NCBI RefSeq assembly: GCF_029223865.1
Contig: NZ_CP119520.1
Location: 5,704,001 to 5,768,000, forward strand
DNA length: 64,000 nucleotides
From: Telluria mixta
GTDB lineage: Bacteria; Pseudomonadota; Gammaproteobacteria; Burkholderiales; Burkholderiaceae_D
Direction: 5' to 3'
Shown here: positions 17,891-28,268 of the stretch, piece after piece
Numbering within the stretch: the first letter of the stretch is position 1
Layout of the letters: every line of letters starts with the position of its first letter
Notes under the pieces: generated by a model
What the model saw: the letters and a program-made list of their open reading frames with translations, nothing else
The model's database searches: none
Told to the model about the DNA's origin: nothing
Program-made: the position numbers and the translations under genes

Positions 17891-18832
17891 ATGACCACCC
17901 ACTCCGAGACCGGCGACGACGCCGGCGTCTACCGCACGCTGCTCGAGTCCACGCAGGCCATTCCCTGGCGCATCGACTGGGCCTCCGCGCGCTTCACCTA
18001 CATCGGTCCGCAGATCGAGCGGGTGCTCGGCTGGCCGCAGGACAGCTGGCTGACGGTCGAGGACTGGGCCATGCGCATCCATCCGGAAGACCGGCAGAAG
18101 ACGGTCGATTTCTGCGTGAGCCAGTCGCAGCAGGGTGTCGACCACGAGGCGGATTACCGCGCGCTGACGGCCGACGGAGAATACGTGTGGATTCGCGACG
18201 TCGTGCACGTGATCCGGCGTGCCGACGGCACCGTGGACTGTCTCGTGGGTTTCATGTTCGACATCAGCGAACGCAAACGCGCCGAGGACAAGATCCTGCA
18301 GCTGCAGAAGGAACTGGAGGCGCTGTCGTACCGCGACCCGCTGACCGGCATCGCCAACCGCCGCATGTTCGACCGCATCCTGGACGTCGAATGGGGCAAG
18401 GCGCGTGCGCTGGGCGAGCCGCTGTCGCTCGTGATGGTCGACATCGATTACTTCAAGCAGTACAACGACCGCTACGGCCATCCGCAGGGCGACGCGTGCC
18501 TGAAGGAGGTGGCGCGTGTGCTGGACCGTGCCGCATCACGCACGCGCGACCTGTGCGCGCGGCTGGGCGGGGAAGAGTTCGCGCTCGTGCTGCCCGCGAC
18601 GGACGAGGCGGCGGCGCTGGCGGTGGCGGCGCGGTGCGCGCGCAAGCTGGCGCAGGCGGCGCTTCCCCATGCGGCATCCGGCGTCGCGGACTTGGTCACG
18701 TGCAGCATGGGCGTGGCGACGATCGTGCCGGGCAGCCAGGACCAGCCGGCCGGACTCGTCGACCTGGCGGACACGTGGCTGTACCGCGCCAAGGCGGCGG
18801 GACGGAACAGGATTGCCGGCAGCGCCGGCTGA
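17891..18832 (+). CDS. PAS-GGDEF diguanylate cyclase
   Basis: A 313-residue cytoplasmic protein that should make c-di-GMP. A PAS fold with PAC segment fills residues 10-135 (ending in MFDISERKRAED), a short coiled linker follows, and the GGDEF domain covers about 145-310. The catalytic motif is GGEEF, and the RxxD inhibitory site (RTRD) sits at the right distance before it, so product inhibition is expected. ATG 17891 is preceded by AGGAACGCC, which decided against upstream ATGs. Confidence 0.93.
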   Translation: MTTHSETGDDAGVYRTLLESTQAIPWRIDWASARFTYIGPQIERVLGWPQDSWLTVEDWAMRIHPEDRQKTVDFCVSQSQQGVDHEADYRALTADGEYVWIRDVVHVIRRADGTVDCLVGFMFDISERKRAEDKILQLQKELEALSYRDPLTGIANRRMFDRILDVEWGKARALGEPLSLVMVDIDYFKQYNDRYGHPQGDACLKEVARVLDRAASRTRDLCARLGGEEFALVLPATDEAAALAVAARCARKLAQAALPHAASGVADLVTCSMGVATIVPGSQDQPAGLVDLADTWLYRAKAAGRNRIAGSAG

Positions 18833-18838
18833 CAGGAA

Positions 18839-19672
18839 TCAGACGGCTGCGGCGCCCGGGGGCAGCGCGCCCGGCGCGCGGCGGCGGCGGGCCACGCCGA
18901 GTGCGCCGAGGCCGAGGAACAGCAGGGCGGCGGTGCCCGGCAGCGGAACGTGCACGCCCATGGCCACGCCTTCGAGGACGTCGTTCTGGCAGGTCTCGCC
19001 CCAGTGCATCGCGAACGAGCTGTAGTCCATCAGTTCCGAACCGGAGAGGTTGATGGTGAACGTGAGGGCGCCGGTCGAGACGGCCCATTTGCCGGACAGG
19101 CCCGTGTACTTGACCGTCGACGACTTGGTGTTGACGGCCGTTTCCTCGGTCTCGCGGTAATTGCAGTTCGAGCAGTTGATGTAGCTGTTCGAATTCAGGA
19201 TGTTCTTCGCGTTGGTCTCGCCGTTCAGGGCGTACAGCTTGAAGTTGCCGCCCGTGTTGCTCCAGCGGTTATCGAGCGCGAAGCCGTAGTCCCAGACCGT
19301 ACCCTTGGTCGCGTTGTCGGTCGAGTAGTGGTTGGTGTCCGTGCCGGCGGCGTTCCACGTGTCGGACAGGAAGACGTCGCCGTAGCCGATGCCCTTGCCG
19401 GTCGTTCCCGTCAGGCCGTCCTTGCCCCAGGTCGGGTTGATGCCCGCCTTGCCGGCGAAGCTCGTGTTGATCGTGATGGTCAGCACGCTCCCGGCGCGCG
19501 CGATCGTCGCCTTGGAAATGTCGTACTGGCTGCCGCCGATGACGTCGGCGGCGCCCTGGTTGTCGGCGCCGTAATAGGCGGTGACACCGGAGTCGGTGAT
19601 GGTCGCGGCCCATCCCTGGCCGGCGCCGAGGATGAATGCAGCCGTAACGGCCAGCTTGATCGCTTTTTTCAC
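18839..19672 (-). CDS. PEP-CTERM sorting-domain protein (exported)
   Basis: A 277-residue exported protein. It has a signal peptide (MKKAIKLAVTAAFILGAG, cleavage near residue 22), a beta-rich Asn/Thr/Gly body, and a C-terminal PEP-CTERM tail: VPLPGT, a hydrophobic stretch, then ARRRR, followed by an unusual 12-residue Gly/Pro/Ala extension. The sorting motif is PLP rather than PEP. Three cysteines lie in the C-terminal half (NCSNC, ETCQND). Exosortase would cleave the tail for delivery to the outer surface in exopolysaccharide-linked systems. A sigma-54 promoter lies upstream, and a PrsT-like gene is divergent. Exosortase itself is not in the window. Confidence 0.9.
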   Translation of the reverse strand: MKKAIKLAVTAAFILGAGQGWAATITDSGVTAYYGADNQGAADVIGGSQYDISKATIARAGSVLTITINTSFAGKAGINPTWGKDGLTGTTGKGIGYGDVFLSDTWNAAGTDTNHYSTDNATKGTVWDYGFALDNRWSNTGGNFKLYALNGETNAKNILNSNSYINCSNCNYRETEETAVNTKSSTVKYTGLSGKWAVSTGALTFTINLSGSELMDYSSFAMHWGETCQNDVLEGVAMGVHVPLPGTAALLFLGLGALGVARRRRAPGALPPGAAAV

Positions 19673-19832
19673 AGACTCTCCCAGATAAATACACGTTGAC
19701 CAGCTTCAAAGCGCATCATGCCACAGATAAACTTAACTTGTAAATAAATTATTTAATATCAATAAGCAGCGTGATCTTTTTACAACTACGCGGGGCGGCG
19801 TGGTATCGCAGCCATGCTCGTTGGGTTTTGCT

Positions 19833-19848
19833 TGCCATAAACGTGCCT
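19833..19848 (-). promoter_or_regulatory. Sigma-54 (RpoN) promoter for the PEP-CTERM gene
   Basis: On the minus strand the element reads AGGCACGTTTATGGCA. The -24 GG and -12 GC are exactly 10 bases apart, and 13 of 16 positions fit the TGGCACG-N4-TTGCW consensus. The start of transcription would fall near 19822, leaving a leader of about 150 bases that contains an AT-rich inverted repeat (AAATAA/TTATTT, 19742-19754). PEP-CTERM genes are known to be RpoN- and PrsK/PrsR-dependent. Confidence 0.7.
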
Positions 19849-19889
19849 GCACCACGAAAATGCACGATTAATCTATAACAAGATCAGCG

Positions 19890-22679
19890 ATGTCCACCCG
19901 ATCCTCCGCAACCCCGCGCGCCAGCCGCCTGGCGTCCGTCGTACTGGCTGCCGCCCTGGCTGTCGCGCTTTCCGCCTGCAACCAGAAGTCGGCGGCCGAG
20001 CAGCGCGCCGAGGCCGCGCAACTGCGTGCGAAGGGGGATTTCCGCGGTGCGCTCATCGTCCTCAAGAACGCCTTGGACGCCGAGCCGCGCAGCACCGACA
20101 CGCGCTACCAGCTCGCGCAGGTCTACCTCGACCTGGGCGACAGCACGACCGCCGAAAAGGAAGCCCGGCAGGCGCTGGACCGGGGTTATGCGCGGGGGCC
20201 GGCCCTGGGGGCGCTCGCCGCGGCGCTCGTGATGGAAGGACAGCATCAAAAGGCGCTGGACGAGACGGCCGGCGGGCCCGACGACCCGGGCCTGTCCACC
20301 GCGCGCGGCGATGCGTACCTGGCCCTGCGCCGGAACGACGAGGCGCGGGCGGCGTACGAACACGTGCTCGGGAAGCGGGCGGACGACCCGGCGGCGCTCG
20401 TTGGTCTGGGCCGGCTCGCCATCGTCGAGGGTCACGCGGACACCGCGCACGGCTACGCCGACCGCGTGCTGGCCCGCGATCCGCGCAACGTCGACGCGCT
20501 GATGTTCAAGGCCGACCTGGTGCGCGCGGGCGAGCATCCGGAAGAAGCACTGGCGCTGTATGACCGCGTGCTGGCCGTCAGCCCGCAACATCGCACGGCC
20601 CACGTGGAAAAAGCCTATCTCGCCATCGGCCTGCGCAAGCCGCAGATGGCGCAGGCGGAGCTGGACCTGGCCGCCAAGGGCGCGCCGGGCAGCCTGCTCG
20701 TCGCCTACACGCAGGCGCTGCTCCATTACACGACCGACAAGCCGGACGCCGCCCGCGACGTGCTGTACAGGGTGCTCAAGGCCGTGCCCGACCACATGCC
20801 CAGCGTGCTGCTGGCCGGTGCCGTCGACCTGAAGCTCGGGTCGAATTACCAGGCGGAGCAGCATTTCCGCCGCTACCTGGAACGCAATCCCGCCAACGTG
20901 TACGCGCGCAAGATGCTGGCGCAGGCGCTGATCGGCTCGGGCCATGGGGACGAGGCGCGTACCGTGCTGGAACCCGTGCTGGACGCCCGCCAGGCCGATG
21001 CCGAGGTGCTGGCGCTGGCCGCGGACGCCAACCTGAAGGCGCGGCGCTACGACCAGGCCGCCGACCTGTTCGCACGCGCCAGCGCGCTCGATGGCGCGTC
21101 GGCCACGCTGCGCACGGGTCTCGGGCTGGCGCGGCTGGGTGCGGGCGCGACGGACGACGCGGTGCGCGAACTGCAGGCCGCGACGGCGCTCGACAAGCGC
21201 TCGCCGGAGGCCGTGGAAGCCCTCGTGCAGGCGAACCTGCGGCTGGGGCGGCGCGATGCCGCCCTCGACGCGGCGCTCGCGCTGGAGGGCGCCCAGCCCG
21301 ACCGGCCGCTGGCCCATGCGCTCAAGGGCCAGGTGCTGGCGGCGCAGGGCAAGGCGGACGCCGCACGGGCCAGTTTCGCGCGGGCCCTGCAGCTCGATCC
21401 GGGCTACTACCGCGCCGCCGCAAGCCTGTCGCAGCTGGCGCTGGATGCGAACCAGCCGGCGCAGGCGCGCCAGGTCCTGGTCGACTTCCTGGCGAAGAAC
21501 AAAAAGAGCGTGGCCGCGATGGACGGCCTGGCCACGCTGGCCGAGCGCACGCAGGACAGCGCCGAGGTGACGCGCTGGCTGGAACAGGCCGCCGCCGTCG
21601 ATCCGCACGCGATCGGACCCGGCGTCGACCTGTGCGCGCACTACCTGCGCACGGGCCGGACGGACAAGGCGCTGGAACTGGCGCGCCGCCTGCAGGTGAG
21701 CCATCCGGAAAACCCGGACCTGCTCGACCTGCGCGGCAAGGCCGAGCTGGCGAAGGGCGACCTGCCGGCCGCGCTGGAATCGTACAAACAGCTTGCACAG
21801 ACGCTGCCGCGCTCCGCGCCGGCGCTGATGCAGGTGGCGGCGCTGCGCCTCGTGATGAACAACACGACGCAGGCCGAGGAAGACCTCAAGAGCGTGCTCG
21901 CGATCCAGCCCGATTTCCCGTCGGCCCAGCTGGAACTGGCCGCGCTGTACGTGCGCAAGGGCTCGCACGACCTCGCACTCATGGTCGCGGAACACATGCA
22001 GAAGCAGCACCCGCAGGGTGCGGCCGGCTACCAGCTGCAGGGCGACATCCTGATGGCCAAGCACCAGCCGGCCCCCGCGCTGGCCGCGTTCGAGCGCGCG
22101 TCCGCGCTGCATGCGACGAACGAACTCGCGATCAAGATCGACAACGCGCTGCGCCAGGCCGGGCGCGCGGCGGATGCGGACAGCCGTCTGGCGAAGTGGC
22201 TGGCGGCACATCCCGACGACGTGCGCGTGCTCGCGTACCGCGCGCAGACGTGGATGGGGGCGAACGACTTCAAGCGGGCCGCGGTGCAACTGGAAGACGT
22301 GCTGCGGCGCCAGCCCGGCAATCCCGTCGCGCTGAACAATCTCGCCCTGTGCTACCAGGCCCTGGGCGACACGCGCGCGCAGGCGACGGCCGAGGCGGCG
22401 CTGAAGGTGGCCCCGAAGCGCGCGGACGTGATGGACACGCTGGCCTGGATCCTCGTCGGCAAGGGCGATACCGCTCGCGCCGTGACCCTGTTGCGCGAGG
22501 CGCAGGCGCTGGCACCGAAGGCGCGCGATATCCGCTACCACCTGGCGGCGGCGCTCGCGGCCAGCGGCGACAAGGCCGCTGCGCGCAAGGAGCTGGATGG
22601 CTTGCTGGCGGGGGACATGCGGTTTGCGCAGGCGGACGAGGCGCGCAAGCTGATGGAAAAATTGAAGACGGGCGGCTGA
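19890..22679 (+). CDS. prsT: PrsT-like TPR-repeat lipoprotein of the PEP-CTERM system
   Basis: A 929-residue lipoprotein with lipobox LSAC (Cys30) and tetratricopeptide repeats over nearly its whole length. The opening DFRGALIVLKNALDAEP and the spacing fit the PrsT family found beside exosortase/PEP-CTERM loci. It is expected in the periplasm or on the inner face of the outer membrane, where it would help export or assembly of exopolysaccharide and sorted proteins. It is divergent from a PEP-CTERM gene. No sigma-54 element with correct spacing was seen on its own strand. Confidence 0.87.
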   Translation: MSTRSSATPRASRLASVVLAAALAVALSACNQKSAAEQRAEAAQLRAKGDFRGALIVLKNALDAEPRSTDTRYQLAQVYLDLGDSTTAEKEARQALDRGYARGPALGALAAALVMEGQHQKALDETAGGPDDPGLSTARGDAYLALRRNDEARAAYEHVLGKRADDPAALVGLGRLAIVEGHADTAHGYADRVLARDPRNVDALMFKADLVRAGEHPEEALALYDRVLAVSPQHRTAHVEKAYLAIGLRKPQMAQAELDLAAKGAPGSLLVAYTQALLHYTTDKPDAARDVLYRVLKAVPDHMPSVLLAGAVDLKLGSNYQAEQHFRRYLERNPANVYARKMLAQALIGSGHGDEARTVLEPVLDARQADAEVLALAADANLKARRYDQAADLFARASALDGASATLRTGLGLARLGAGATDDAVRELQAATALDKRSPEAVEALVQANLRLGRRDAALDAALALEGAQPDRPLAHALKGQVLAAQGKADAARASFARALQLDPGYYRAAASLSQLALDANQPAQARQVLVDFLAKNKKSVAAMDGLATLAERTQDSAEVTRWLEQAAAVDPHAIGPGVDLCAHYLRTGRTDKALELARRLQVSHPENPDLLDLRGKAELAKGDLPAALESYKQLAQTLPRSAPALMQVAALRLVMNNTTQAEEDLKSVLAIQPDFPSAQLELAALYVRKGSHDLALMVAEHMQKQHPQGAAGYQLQGDILMAKHQPAPALAAFERASALHATNELAIKIDNALRQAGRAADADSRLAKWLAAHPDDVRVLAYRAQTWMGANDFKRAAVQLEDVLRRQPGNPVALNNLALCYQALGDTRAQATAEAALKVAPKRADVMDTLAWILVGKGDTARAVTLLREAQALAPKARDIRYHLAAALAASGDKAAARKELDGLLAGDMRFAQADEARKLMEKLKTGG

Positions 22680-22680
22680 C

Positions 22681-23253
22681 TTACGGCTGCGGCGTCCAGC
22701 CCAGCCTTTCCTCGATCACACCGCGGTACAACGTCCGGATATCCTGCGGAATCCTGCGCACGTATTGCTCGGCCTTGGCCCGCTCGTCCCCCTGCAGGCT
22801 CGCCAGCAGGGCGATCGCCTCGTGCGGGCTCGGCGCCCGTTCGCTCACGCCGGCAAATTTCGCGGGCAGCGCCGTCCACACGGCCGCGTCCACGTCACGC
22901 GTGGCCATCCAGCCGGCAATGGAGGCCACGATGGCCGGCGGCGTCGGCGCGCCCGAGCCGGGCGGCGCCCGGTCGGGCAGGCTGCCGACCCATTGCGGGT
23001 ATTCCGGACGGATCTTTTCGCGCTCGCGCAGCATCTCGCGGGCATGCTCGAGGTCATCGGTATCCAGGCGGGCCCAGCGCGTGGGCATGGCCGGCGCCGG
23101 CGCATGCAGGACGAGGGCCAGCTCCGCGCTGTCGTCGCTGTCGCGCACGAATTCCAGCGGCAGCGATGGGCCGTCCGGCTGCCAGCCCGAGGCCAGCTTC
23201 AACGGTCCGGGTTCCCAGATCAGGGAACCCCAGGCGATGCAGACGATCTTCAC
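22681..23253 (-). CDS. Conserved hypothetical protein (gamma-glutamylcyclotransferase-like start)
   Basis: A 190-residue soluble protein. GTG 23253 is the best start, with GAAAGGA upstream and a family-like N-terminus (KIVCIAWGSLIW); a longer frame adds an unlikely basic lead. The AWGSLIW opening resembles the YGSL loop of gamma-glutamylcyclotransferase-fold proteins, but this is a guess from a short motif. The end lies one base from the PrsT stop on the other strand. Confidence 0.75.
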   Translation of the reverse strand: MKIVCIAWGSLIWEPGPLKLASGWQPDGPSLPLEFVRDSDDSAELALVLHAPAPAMPTRWARLDTDDLEHAREMLREREKIRPEYPQWVGSLPDRAPPGSGAPTPPAIVASIAGWMATRDVDAAVWTALPAKFAGVSERAPSPHEAIALLASLQGDERAKAEQYVRRIPQDIRTLYRGVIEERLGWTPQP

Positions 23254-23378
23254 GATGCGGTCCTTTCCTCTAACGAGCCCGACCGGACCATTGTAGCGGG
23301 ACGCGCGTAACATACTGTATCGTTAGCGTGCGCCGTGCGCAGCGGATTTCCTGTCAAACTTTCCTGCGAGGAGGCGAC

Positions 23379-24902
23379 ATGGACGAGACCGAAGTATTGA
23401 TCGCGGGTGCCGGACCGACCGGCCTCGTGCTGGCCCTGTGGCTCGTGCGCCAGGGCGTCAAGGTGCGGATCGTGGACCGCAGCGCGGGGCCCGGCACGAG
23501 TTCGCGTGCGATGGCCGTGCAGGCGCGCACCCTGGAACTGTACCGCCAGCTCGACCTGGTGGACGAGATCGTGGAGGGGGGCCTGCGCAACCCGGCCATC
23601 AACATGTGGGTGAAGGGCGAACGGCGCGCGCGCCTGTCGTTCCGTGACGCCGGCCGCGAACTGACGCCGTACCCGTTCGCGCTGATCTATCCGCAGGACC
23701 GGCACGAGCGGGTGCTGGTGCGCCGTCTGATCGATGCGGGCGTGACGGTCGAGCGCAATACCGAGCTGCTCGGCTTCGAGCAGGATGCCACGGGCGTGAC
23801 GGCGCGGCTGCGCGGTCCGGCGGGCGAATCCGTGTGCCGCGCCGCGTGGCTCGCGGGCTGCGACGGCGCCCATTCCGTCGTGCGTCACCAGCTGGGCACG
23901 GGTTTCGAGGGCGGCACGTACCAGCACACGTTCTATGTCGCCGACGTCGAAGTGTCCGGGCCGGCGGCGAACGGGGAGATCCACGTGTCGCTCGAGGATG
24001 GCGATTTCGCCGCGCTGTTCGCGTACGACCTGCAGGGCAATGCGCGCCTGATCGGCGCCGTGCGGGATGCCGAAGTCCGCGAGGGCCATACGCTGGCCTT
24101 CGACGACGTGCGCCAGCGTGCCATCACGAGCCTGGGCATCAAGATCCGGCAGGTGAACTGGTTCTCGACATACCGCGTGCACCACCGCGTGACGGGACAT
24201 TACCGCGTGGGCCGCGCGCTGCTGCTGGGCGACGCGGCGCACGTCCACAGCCCGGCCGGCGGGCAGGGCATGAACACGGGCATCGGCGACGCGATCAACG
24301 TCGCATGGAAGCTGGCCCACGTGCTGCGGGGCCAGGCGCCCGAGTCACTCATCGATACCTACGAGACGGAGCGCAAGGCGTTCGCCCGCAAGCTCGTGGA
24401 GACGACGGACCGCGCGTTCTCGTTCGTCGTCGCGGAGGGCGGGTTCGCCGACTTCGTGCGCACGCACATCGCGCCCCTGTTCGCGTCGGCCGCATACGGC
24501 ATCGAGCCGGTCCGGGCGTTCATGTTCCGGGTGCTGTCGCAGCTGGGCATCCATTATCCCGACAGCACCCTGTCCGCAGGCAGCGCGGGCCACGTGCACG
24601 GCGGCGACCGGCTGCCATGGACGGGCTACGGCGGCGGCCCGGACAACCACGCGCCGTTGGCGGCGATCGCGTGGCAGGTGCACGTGTACGGCGAGGTGGC
24701 GCCGGCGCTGCAGACCTGGTGCGCCGGACGCGGCATCGCACTGTACCGCTACGACTGGTGCGACGCCTGCCAGGCGGCCGGACTCGCCCGCGATGCGGTC
24801 TACCTCGTGCGGCCGGATACGTATGTCGCACTGGTGGACCGCGCGGGCGAGCGCGACACGCTGGAGGCGTATTTTACGGAGCGCGGCATCCACCCGGTCT
24901 AG
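23379..24902 (+). CDS. FAD-dependent aromatic-ring-type monooxygenase
   Basis: A 507-residue class A flavoprotein monooxygenase of the phenol-hydroxylase/PheA-TfdB type. The FAD-binding GAGPTG motif lies at residues 9-14, the DG-like loop GCDGAHS near 170 and the FAD-ribityl motif [16 protein letters not shown] near 285. A thioredoxin-like C-terminal tail, typical of this subfamily, fits the last 100 residues. ATG 23379 has a GAGGAGG site. The likely substrate is an aromatic or polyketide-like compound; it cannot be named. The stop shares CTAG with the metE stop. Confidence 0.92.
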   Translation: MDETEVLIAGAGPTGLVLALWLVRQGVKVRIVDRSAGPGTSSRAMAVQARTLELYRQLDLVDEIVEGGLRNPAINMWVKGERRARLSFRDAGRELTPYPFALIYPQDRHERVLVRRLIDAGVTVERNTELLGFEQDATGVTARLRGPAGESVCRAAWLAGCDGAHSVVRHQLGTGFEGGTYQHTFYVADVEVSGPAANGEIHVSLEDGDFAALFAYDLQGNARLIGAVRDAEVREGHTLAFDDVRQRAITSLGIKIRQVNWFSTYRVHHRVTGHYRVGRALLLGDAAHVHSPAGGQGMNTGIGDAINVAWKLAHVLRGQAPESLIDTYETERKAFARKLVETTDRAFSFVVAEGGFADFVRTHIAPLFASAAYGIEPVRAFMFRVLSQLGIHYPDSTLSAGSAGHVHGGDRLPWTGYGGGPDNHAPLAAIAWQVHVYGEVAPALQTWCAGRGIALYRYDWCDACQAAGLARDAVYLVRPDTYVALVDRAGERDTLEAYFTERGIHPV

Positions 24903-27229
24903 GCGGCGCGCGCCTGCCCGCCGGCCGCCTCGTCGCGCAGCAGACGCGCGGCCGCCACCATGTTGCGCAGCGCCGCTTCCGTCTCCGGCCAGGCACGCGT
25001 CTTGAGCCCGCAGTCCGGGTTCACCCACAGCCGGTCGGCCGGCACGACGGCGCTCGCCTTGCGCAGCAGGCGCACCATGTCGGCCGTCGCCGGCACGCGC
25101 GGGGAGTGGATGTCGTACACGCCCGGGCCGATCTCGTTCGGATAGGCGAACGCGCCGAAGCCGGCCAGCAGTTCCATGTCCGAGCGGCTCGTCTCGATCG
25201 TGATCACGTCGGCGTCCAGTGCGGCGATGGCCGGCAGGATGTCGTTGAACTCGGCGTAGCACATGTGGGTGTGGATCTGCGTCGCGTCCGCGACGCCGCT
25301 GGCGGCGATGCGGAAGGCGCGGCCGGCCCAGTCCAGGTAGGCGTCGCGGCTCGCGCGGCGCAGCGGCAGGCCTTCGCGCAGCGCCGGCTCGTCGATCTGC
25401 ACGATGCCGATGCCGGCCCGTTCCAGGTCCGTGACTTCGGTGCGGATCGCCAGCGCGATCTGGGCGCAGGTGAGGGCGCGCGGCTGGTCGTCGCGCACGA
25501 ACGACCATTGCAGGATCGTGACGGGGCCCGTCAGCATCCCCTTCATCGGCCGCGCCGTGAGGCTTTGCGCGTACGCGGTCCACGCCACCGTCATCGGCGC
25601 GGGGCGGGCGACGTCGCCGTACAGCACGGGCGGTTTCACGCAGCGCGAACCGTACGACTGCACCCAGCCGTTGGCACTGAACGCGAAACCGTCCAGCTGT
25701 TCGCCGAAGTACTCGACCATGTCGTTGCGCTCGGCCTCGCCGTGCACGAGCACGTCCAGCCCGAGCGCTTCCTGTACGCGGACGGCATGGGCGATCTCGG
25801 CGCGCATCGCGGTGTCGTACGCGGCATCCGCCAGGTCGCCGCGGCGCCACGCCGCACGCGCGGCGCGGATGGCGGGGGTTTGCGGGAACGAGCCGATCGT
25901 CGTCGTCGGGAACGCGGGCAAGTCGAAGCGGGCGCGCTGCACGGCCTGGCGCTGCGCGAACGGAGAGGCGCGGCGGTCGGCGTCCGGCGGCAACGCGGCC
26001 AGCGCGGCGGCGACGTCGGGGCGCGACACGCGCGGACTGGCGCGGCGGGCGGCCAGCGCGGCGCGGGCGGCGGCGAGATCCATCGCGACGGCCTGCTCGC
26101 CATGCGTCAATGCCTGTTGCAGGATGCGCAGCTCGTTCAGCTTTTCGCGGGCGCCGGCCAGCCAGGTGCGCAGTTCGGCGTCGAGGGCGGCGTCGTGCGC
26201 GAGCGTGAACGGGACGTGCAGCAGCGAACACGATGGCGCGAGCCACACGGCGCCGGCACGGCGCTCGAGCACGGGACGCAGGCGTTCGAGGCAGGCGTCC
26301 AAGTCGGCGCGCCAGATGTTGCGGCCGTCGACGATGCCGACCGACAGTACCTTGTGGTCCGGCAGCCAGTCCGCGACGGGGCGCAGTTCTTCCGGCGCGC
26401 GCACGCCGTCCACGTGCAGCCCCGCGACGGGCAGCTTGCATGCGAGGCTGAGGTTTTCCTGCAGCGGCGAAAAGTACGTGGCCAGCAGCAGCGGCACACC
26501 CGCGCCGTGCAGCAGGTGATAGGCGCGCTCGAACGCGAGCGACCAGTCGCCCGGCAGGTCGAGGCCGAGGATCGGCTCGTCCAGCTGCACCCACTCCGCG
26601 CCGGCGGCCTTCAGGCGGGCCAGCAGGTCGCAGTAGAGCGGCAGCAGGGATTCCAGCAGCGCGAGGCGGTCGGCGCCGTCCTTGGCCTTGCCCAGCCACA
26701 GGAAGGACAACGGACCGACCAAGGTCACCTTGACGGCGTGACCCAGTGCGCGGGCCTGCGCCACCTGGTCCAGCAGGCGGTCCGGTGCCAGTGCGAACCG
26801 GGTGGCCGCGTCGAATTCCGGCACGAGGTAGTGGTAGTTGGTGTCGAACCACTTGGTCATTTCTAGCGCGGGTTTGCCGTGAGACGTGTGACCGCAGCCG
26901 CAATCGTCGTGGGCTTCCGTCGCCACGCCGCGGGCCAGGGTGAACAGCTGCTGCAGCGGCGTCTCCGTACCCGTGAAGCCGAAGCGCGCGGGCGCGCAGC
27001 CGAACAGCAGCACGTGGTCGGCCACCTGGTCGTAGAACGCGAAATCGCCCACGCTGACGAAGTCCAGCCCGGCCGCCCGCTGGTCGGCCCAGTGGCGCGC
27101 GCGCAGGTCGGCGGCGACGGCTTCCAGCGCGAGCTCGTCGATCTCGCCGCGCCAGTGGCGCTCCAGCGCAAATTTCAGTTCGCGCTGGGCGCCGATGCGG
27201 GGATAACCGAGAATATGAGTTTTGATCAT
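24899..27229 (-). CDS. metE: Cobalamin-independent methionine synthase MetE
   Basis: MetE transfers a methyl group from 5-methyltetrahydropteroyl-triglutamate to homocysteine. The 776-residue product has both barrels, the zinc ligands in [10 protein letters not shown] (near residue 657) and NPDCGLKTR (near 740), and the substrate motif [14 protein letters not shown]. Compared with E. coli MetE (753 residues) it has a short Cys/His-rich insert: Cys110, Cys112, His114 and His117 in [11 protein letters not shown], just before EMTKWF. It is divergent from metR. Confidence 0.97.
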   Translation of the reverse strand: MIKTHILGYPRIGAQRELKFALERHWRGEIDELALEAVAADLRARHWADQRAAGLDFVSVGDFAFYDQVADHVLLFGCAPARFGFTGTETPLQQLFTLARGVATEAHDDCGCGHTSHGKPALEMTKWFDTNYHYLVPEFDAATRFALAPDRLLDQVAQARALGHAVKVTLVGPLSFLWLGKAKDGADRLALLESLLPLYCDLLARLKAAGAEWVQLDEPILGLDLPGDWSLAFERAYHLLHGAGVPLLLATYFSPLQENLSLACKLPVAGLHVDGVRAPEELRPVADWLPDHKVLSVGIVDGRNIWRADLDACLERLRPVLERRAGAVWLAPSCSLLHVPFTLAHDAALDAELRTWLAGAREKLNELRILQQALTHGEQAVAMDLAAARAALAARRASPRVSRPDVAAALAALPPDADRRASPFAQRQAVQRARFDLPAFPTTTIGSFPQTPAIRAARAAWRRGDLADAAYDTAMRAEIAHAVRVQEALGLDVLVHGEAERNDMVEYFGEQLDGFAFSANGWVQSYGSRCVKPPVLYGDVARPAPMTVAWTAYAQSLTARPMKGMLTGPVTILQWSFVRDDQPRALTCAQIALAIRTEVTDLERAGIGIVQIDEPALREGLPLRRASRDAYLDWAGRAFRIAASGVADATQIHTHMCYAEFNDILPAIAALDADVITIETSRSDMELLAGFGAFAYPNEIGPGVYDIHSPRVPATADMVRLLRKASAVVPADRLWVNPDCGLKTRAWPETEAALRNMVAAARLLRDEAAGGQARAA

Positions 27230-27325
27230 GTTGTTGCCTCATCTGGATGAATAAGTCTTGTCATCATCGATGAGCAAGGGGCATAATTCAAACGAATTAT
27301 TTTTCTGTCCAGATGAATTCCGCTC
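27230..27325. promoter_or_regulatory. Divergent metE/metR control region
   Basis: The 96-base gap holds a good plus-strand sigma-70 promoter for metR, TTGTCA (27258-27263) and CATAAT (27282-27287) with 18-base spacing. Inverted repeats TCATC-TG-GATGA (27239-27250), TCATC-ATC-GATGA (27261-27273) and AATTC-AAAC-GAATT are candidates for MetR operators. The second overlaps the promoter, which would suit autorepression. None is an exact match to the enteric TGAA-N5-TTCA box. Confidence 0.55.
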
Positions 27326-28264
27326 ATGCCGACCTCGATCCTCGACCTGCGCCACCTGCGCACTTTATTGGCGCTGCTTGAATCGGGAAGCGTTTCGCGC
27401 GCGGCCGCGCTGCAGAACGTGACGCAATCCGCGCTGTCGCACCAGCTCAAGGCACTGGAAGAGTTCTACGGCTTGACGCTGTTCGAGCGCAAGTCGGCGC
27501 CCGTCGCGTTCACGCCCGCCGGGCGGCGCCTGCTGGAGCTGGCGCAGGACGTGATCCCGGCCGTCGACAGGGCCGAGCGCGACATCGCGCGCCTGACGGG
27601 CCACGGCGCGGGCAAGCTGCGCATCGCCGTCGAATGCCACACGTGCTTCGACTGGCTGATGCCGTCGATGGATGCGCTGCGCCTGCGCTGGCCGGAGGTC
27701 GAGCAGGACATCGTGTCCGGCTTCCAGTCCGACCCGGTCGGGCTGCTGCACCAGGACCGGGCCGACGTCGCCATCGTCTCCGAGGTCGATGCGGACGAGC
27801 GCGGCGTGGGTGTCTATCCGCTGTTCGAGTTCGACATCGTCGCGATCCTGCCGCTGGGCCACCCGCTGCTGGCGCGCGACCATCTCGTGGCCGCCGATTT
27901 CGCCGACGAGACGCTCATCACGTATCCGGTTCCGGACGAGATGCTGGACCTCGTGCGCCAGGTGCTGCGCCCCGCGGGCGTGGAACCGCCGCGCCGCACG
28001 ACGGAGCTGACGGTGGCGATGCTGCAACTGGTGGCGAGCGGACGGGGTTTCGCGGCGCTGCCGCTGTGGGCCGTGCAGACGTATCTGCAGCGCGGCTACG
28101 TGGCGCAGCAGCGTATCGGGGAGGGCGGATTGACGGGGCGCCTGTACGCGGTCACGCGCCAGGGGAAGAAAGAGACGGGCCGCGACGACGCCTACCTGGA
28201 GGATTTCGTCCAGGTGATGCGCGAGACGTCGTTGCGGACCTTGCCCGGTATTCGGCTACTGTGA
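27326..28264 (+). CDS. metR: LysR-family activator MetR
   Basis: A 312-residue LysR regulator that uses homocysteine to control methionine genes. The N-terminal helix-turn-helix covers GSVSRAAALQNVTQSALSHQL, and the effector domain keeps the MetR-like ECHTCFDWLMP segment. The position divergent to metE makes the assignment firm. The start ATG 27326 is 38 bases after the -10 element. The stop is 4 bases from that of the DUF805 gene on the other strand. Confidence 0.95.
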   Translation: MPTSILDLRHLRTLLALLESGSVSRAAALQNVTQSALSHQLKALEEFYGLTLFERKSAPVAFTPAGRRLLELAQDVIPAVDRAERDIARLTGHGAGKLRIAVECHTCFDWLMPSMDALRLRWPEVEQDIVSGFQSDPVGLLHQDRADVAIVSEVDADERGVGVYPLFEFDIVAILPLGHPLLARDHLVAADFADETLITYPVPDEMLDLVRQVLRPAGVEPPRRTTELTVAMLQLVASGRGFAALPLWAVQTYLQRGYVAQQRIGEGGLTGRLYAVTRQGKKETGRDDAYLEDFVQVMRETSLRTLPGIRLL

Positions 28265-28268
28265 GCCC

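Noticed and set aside
19781-19889. Sigma-54 promoter for prsT on the plus strand
   Set aside because: GG and GC pairs in this stretch (for example TGGTATCGCAGCCATGC) have 12 bases between them, not 10.
24345-27242. Long open frame antisense or out of frame over metE and the monooxygenase
   Set aside because: Low-complexity Arg-rich product; metE has clear catalytic motifs in its own frame.
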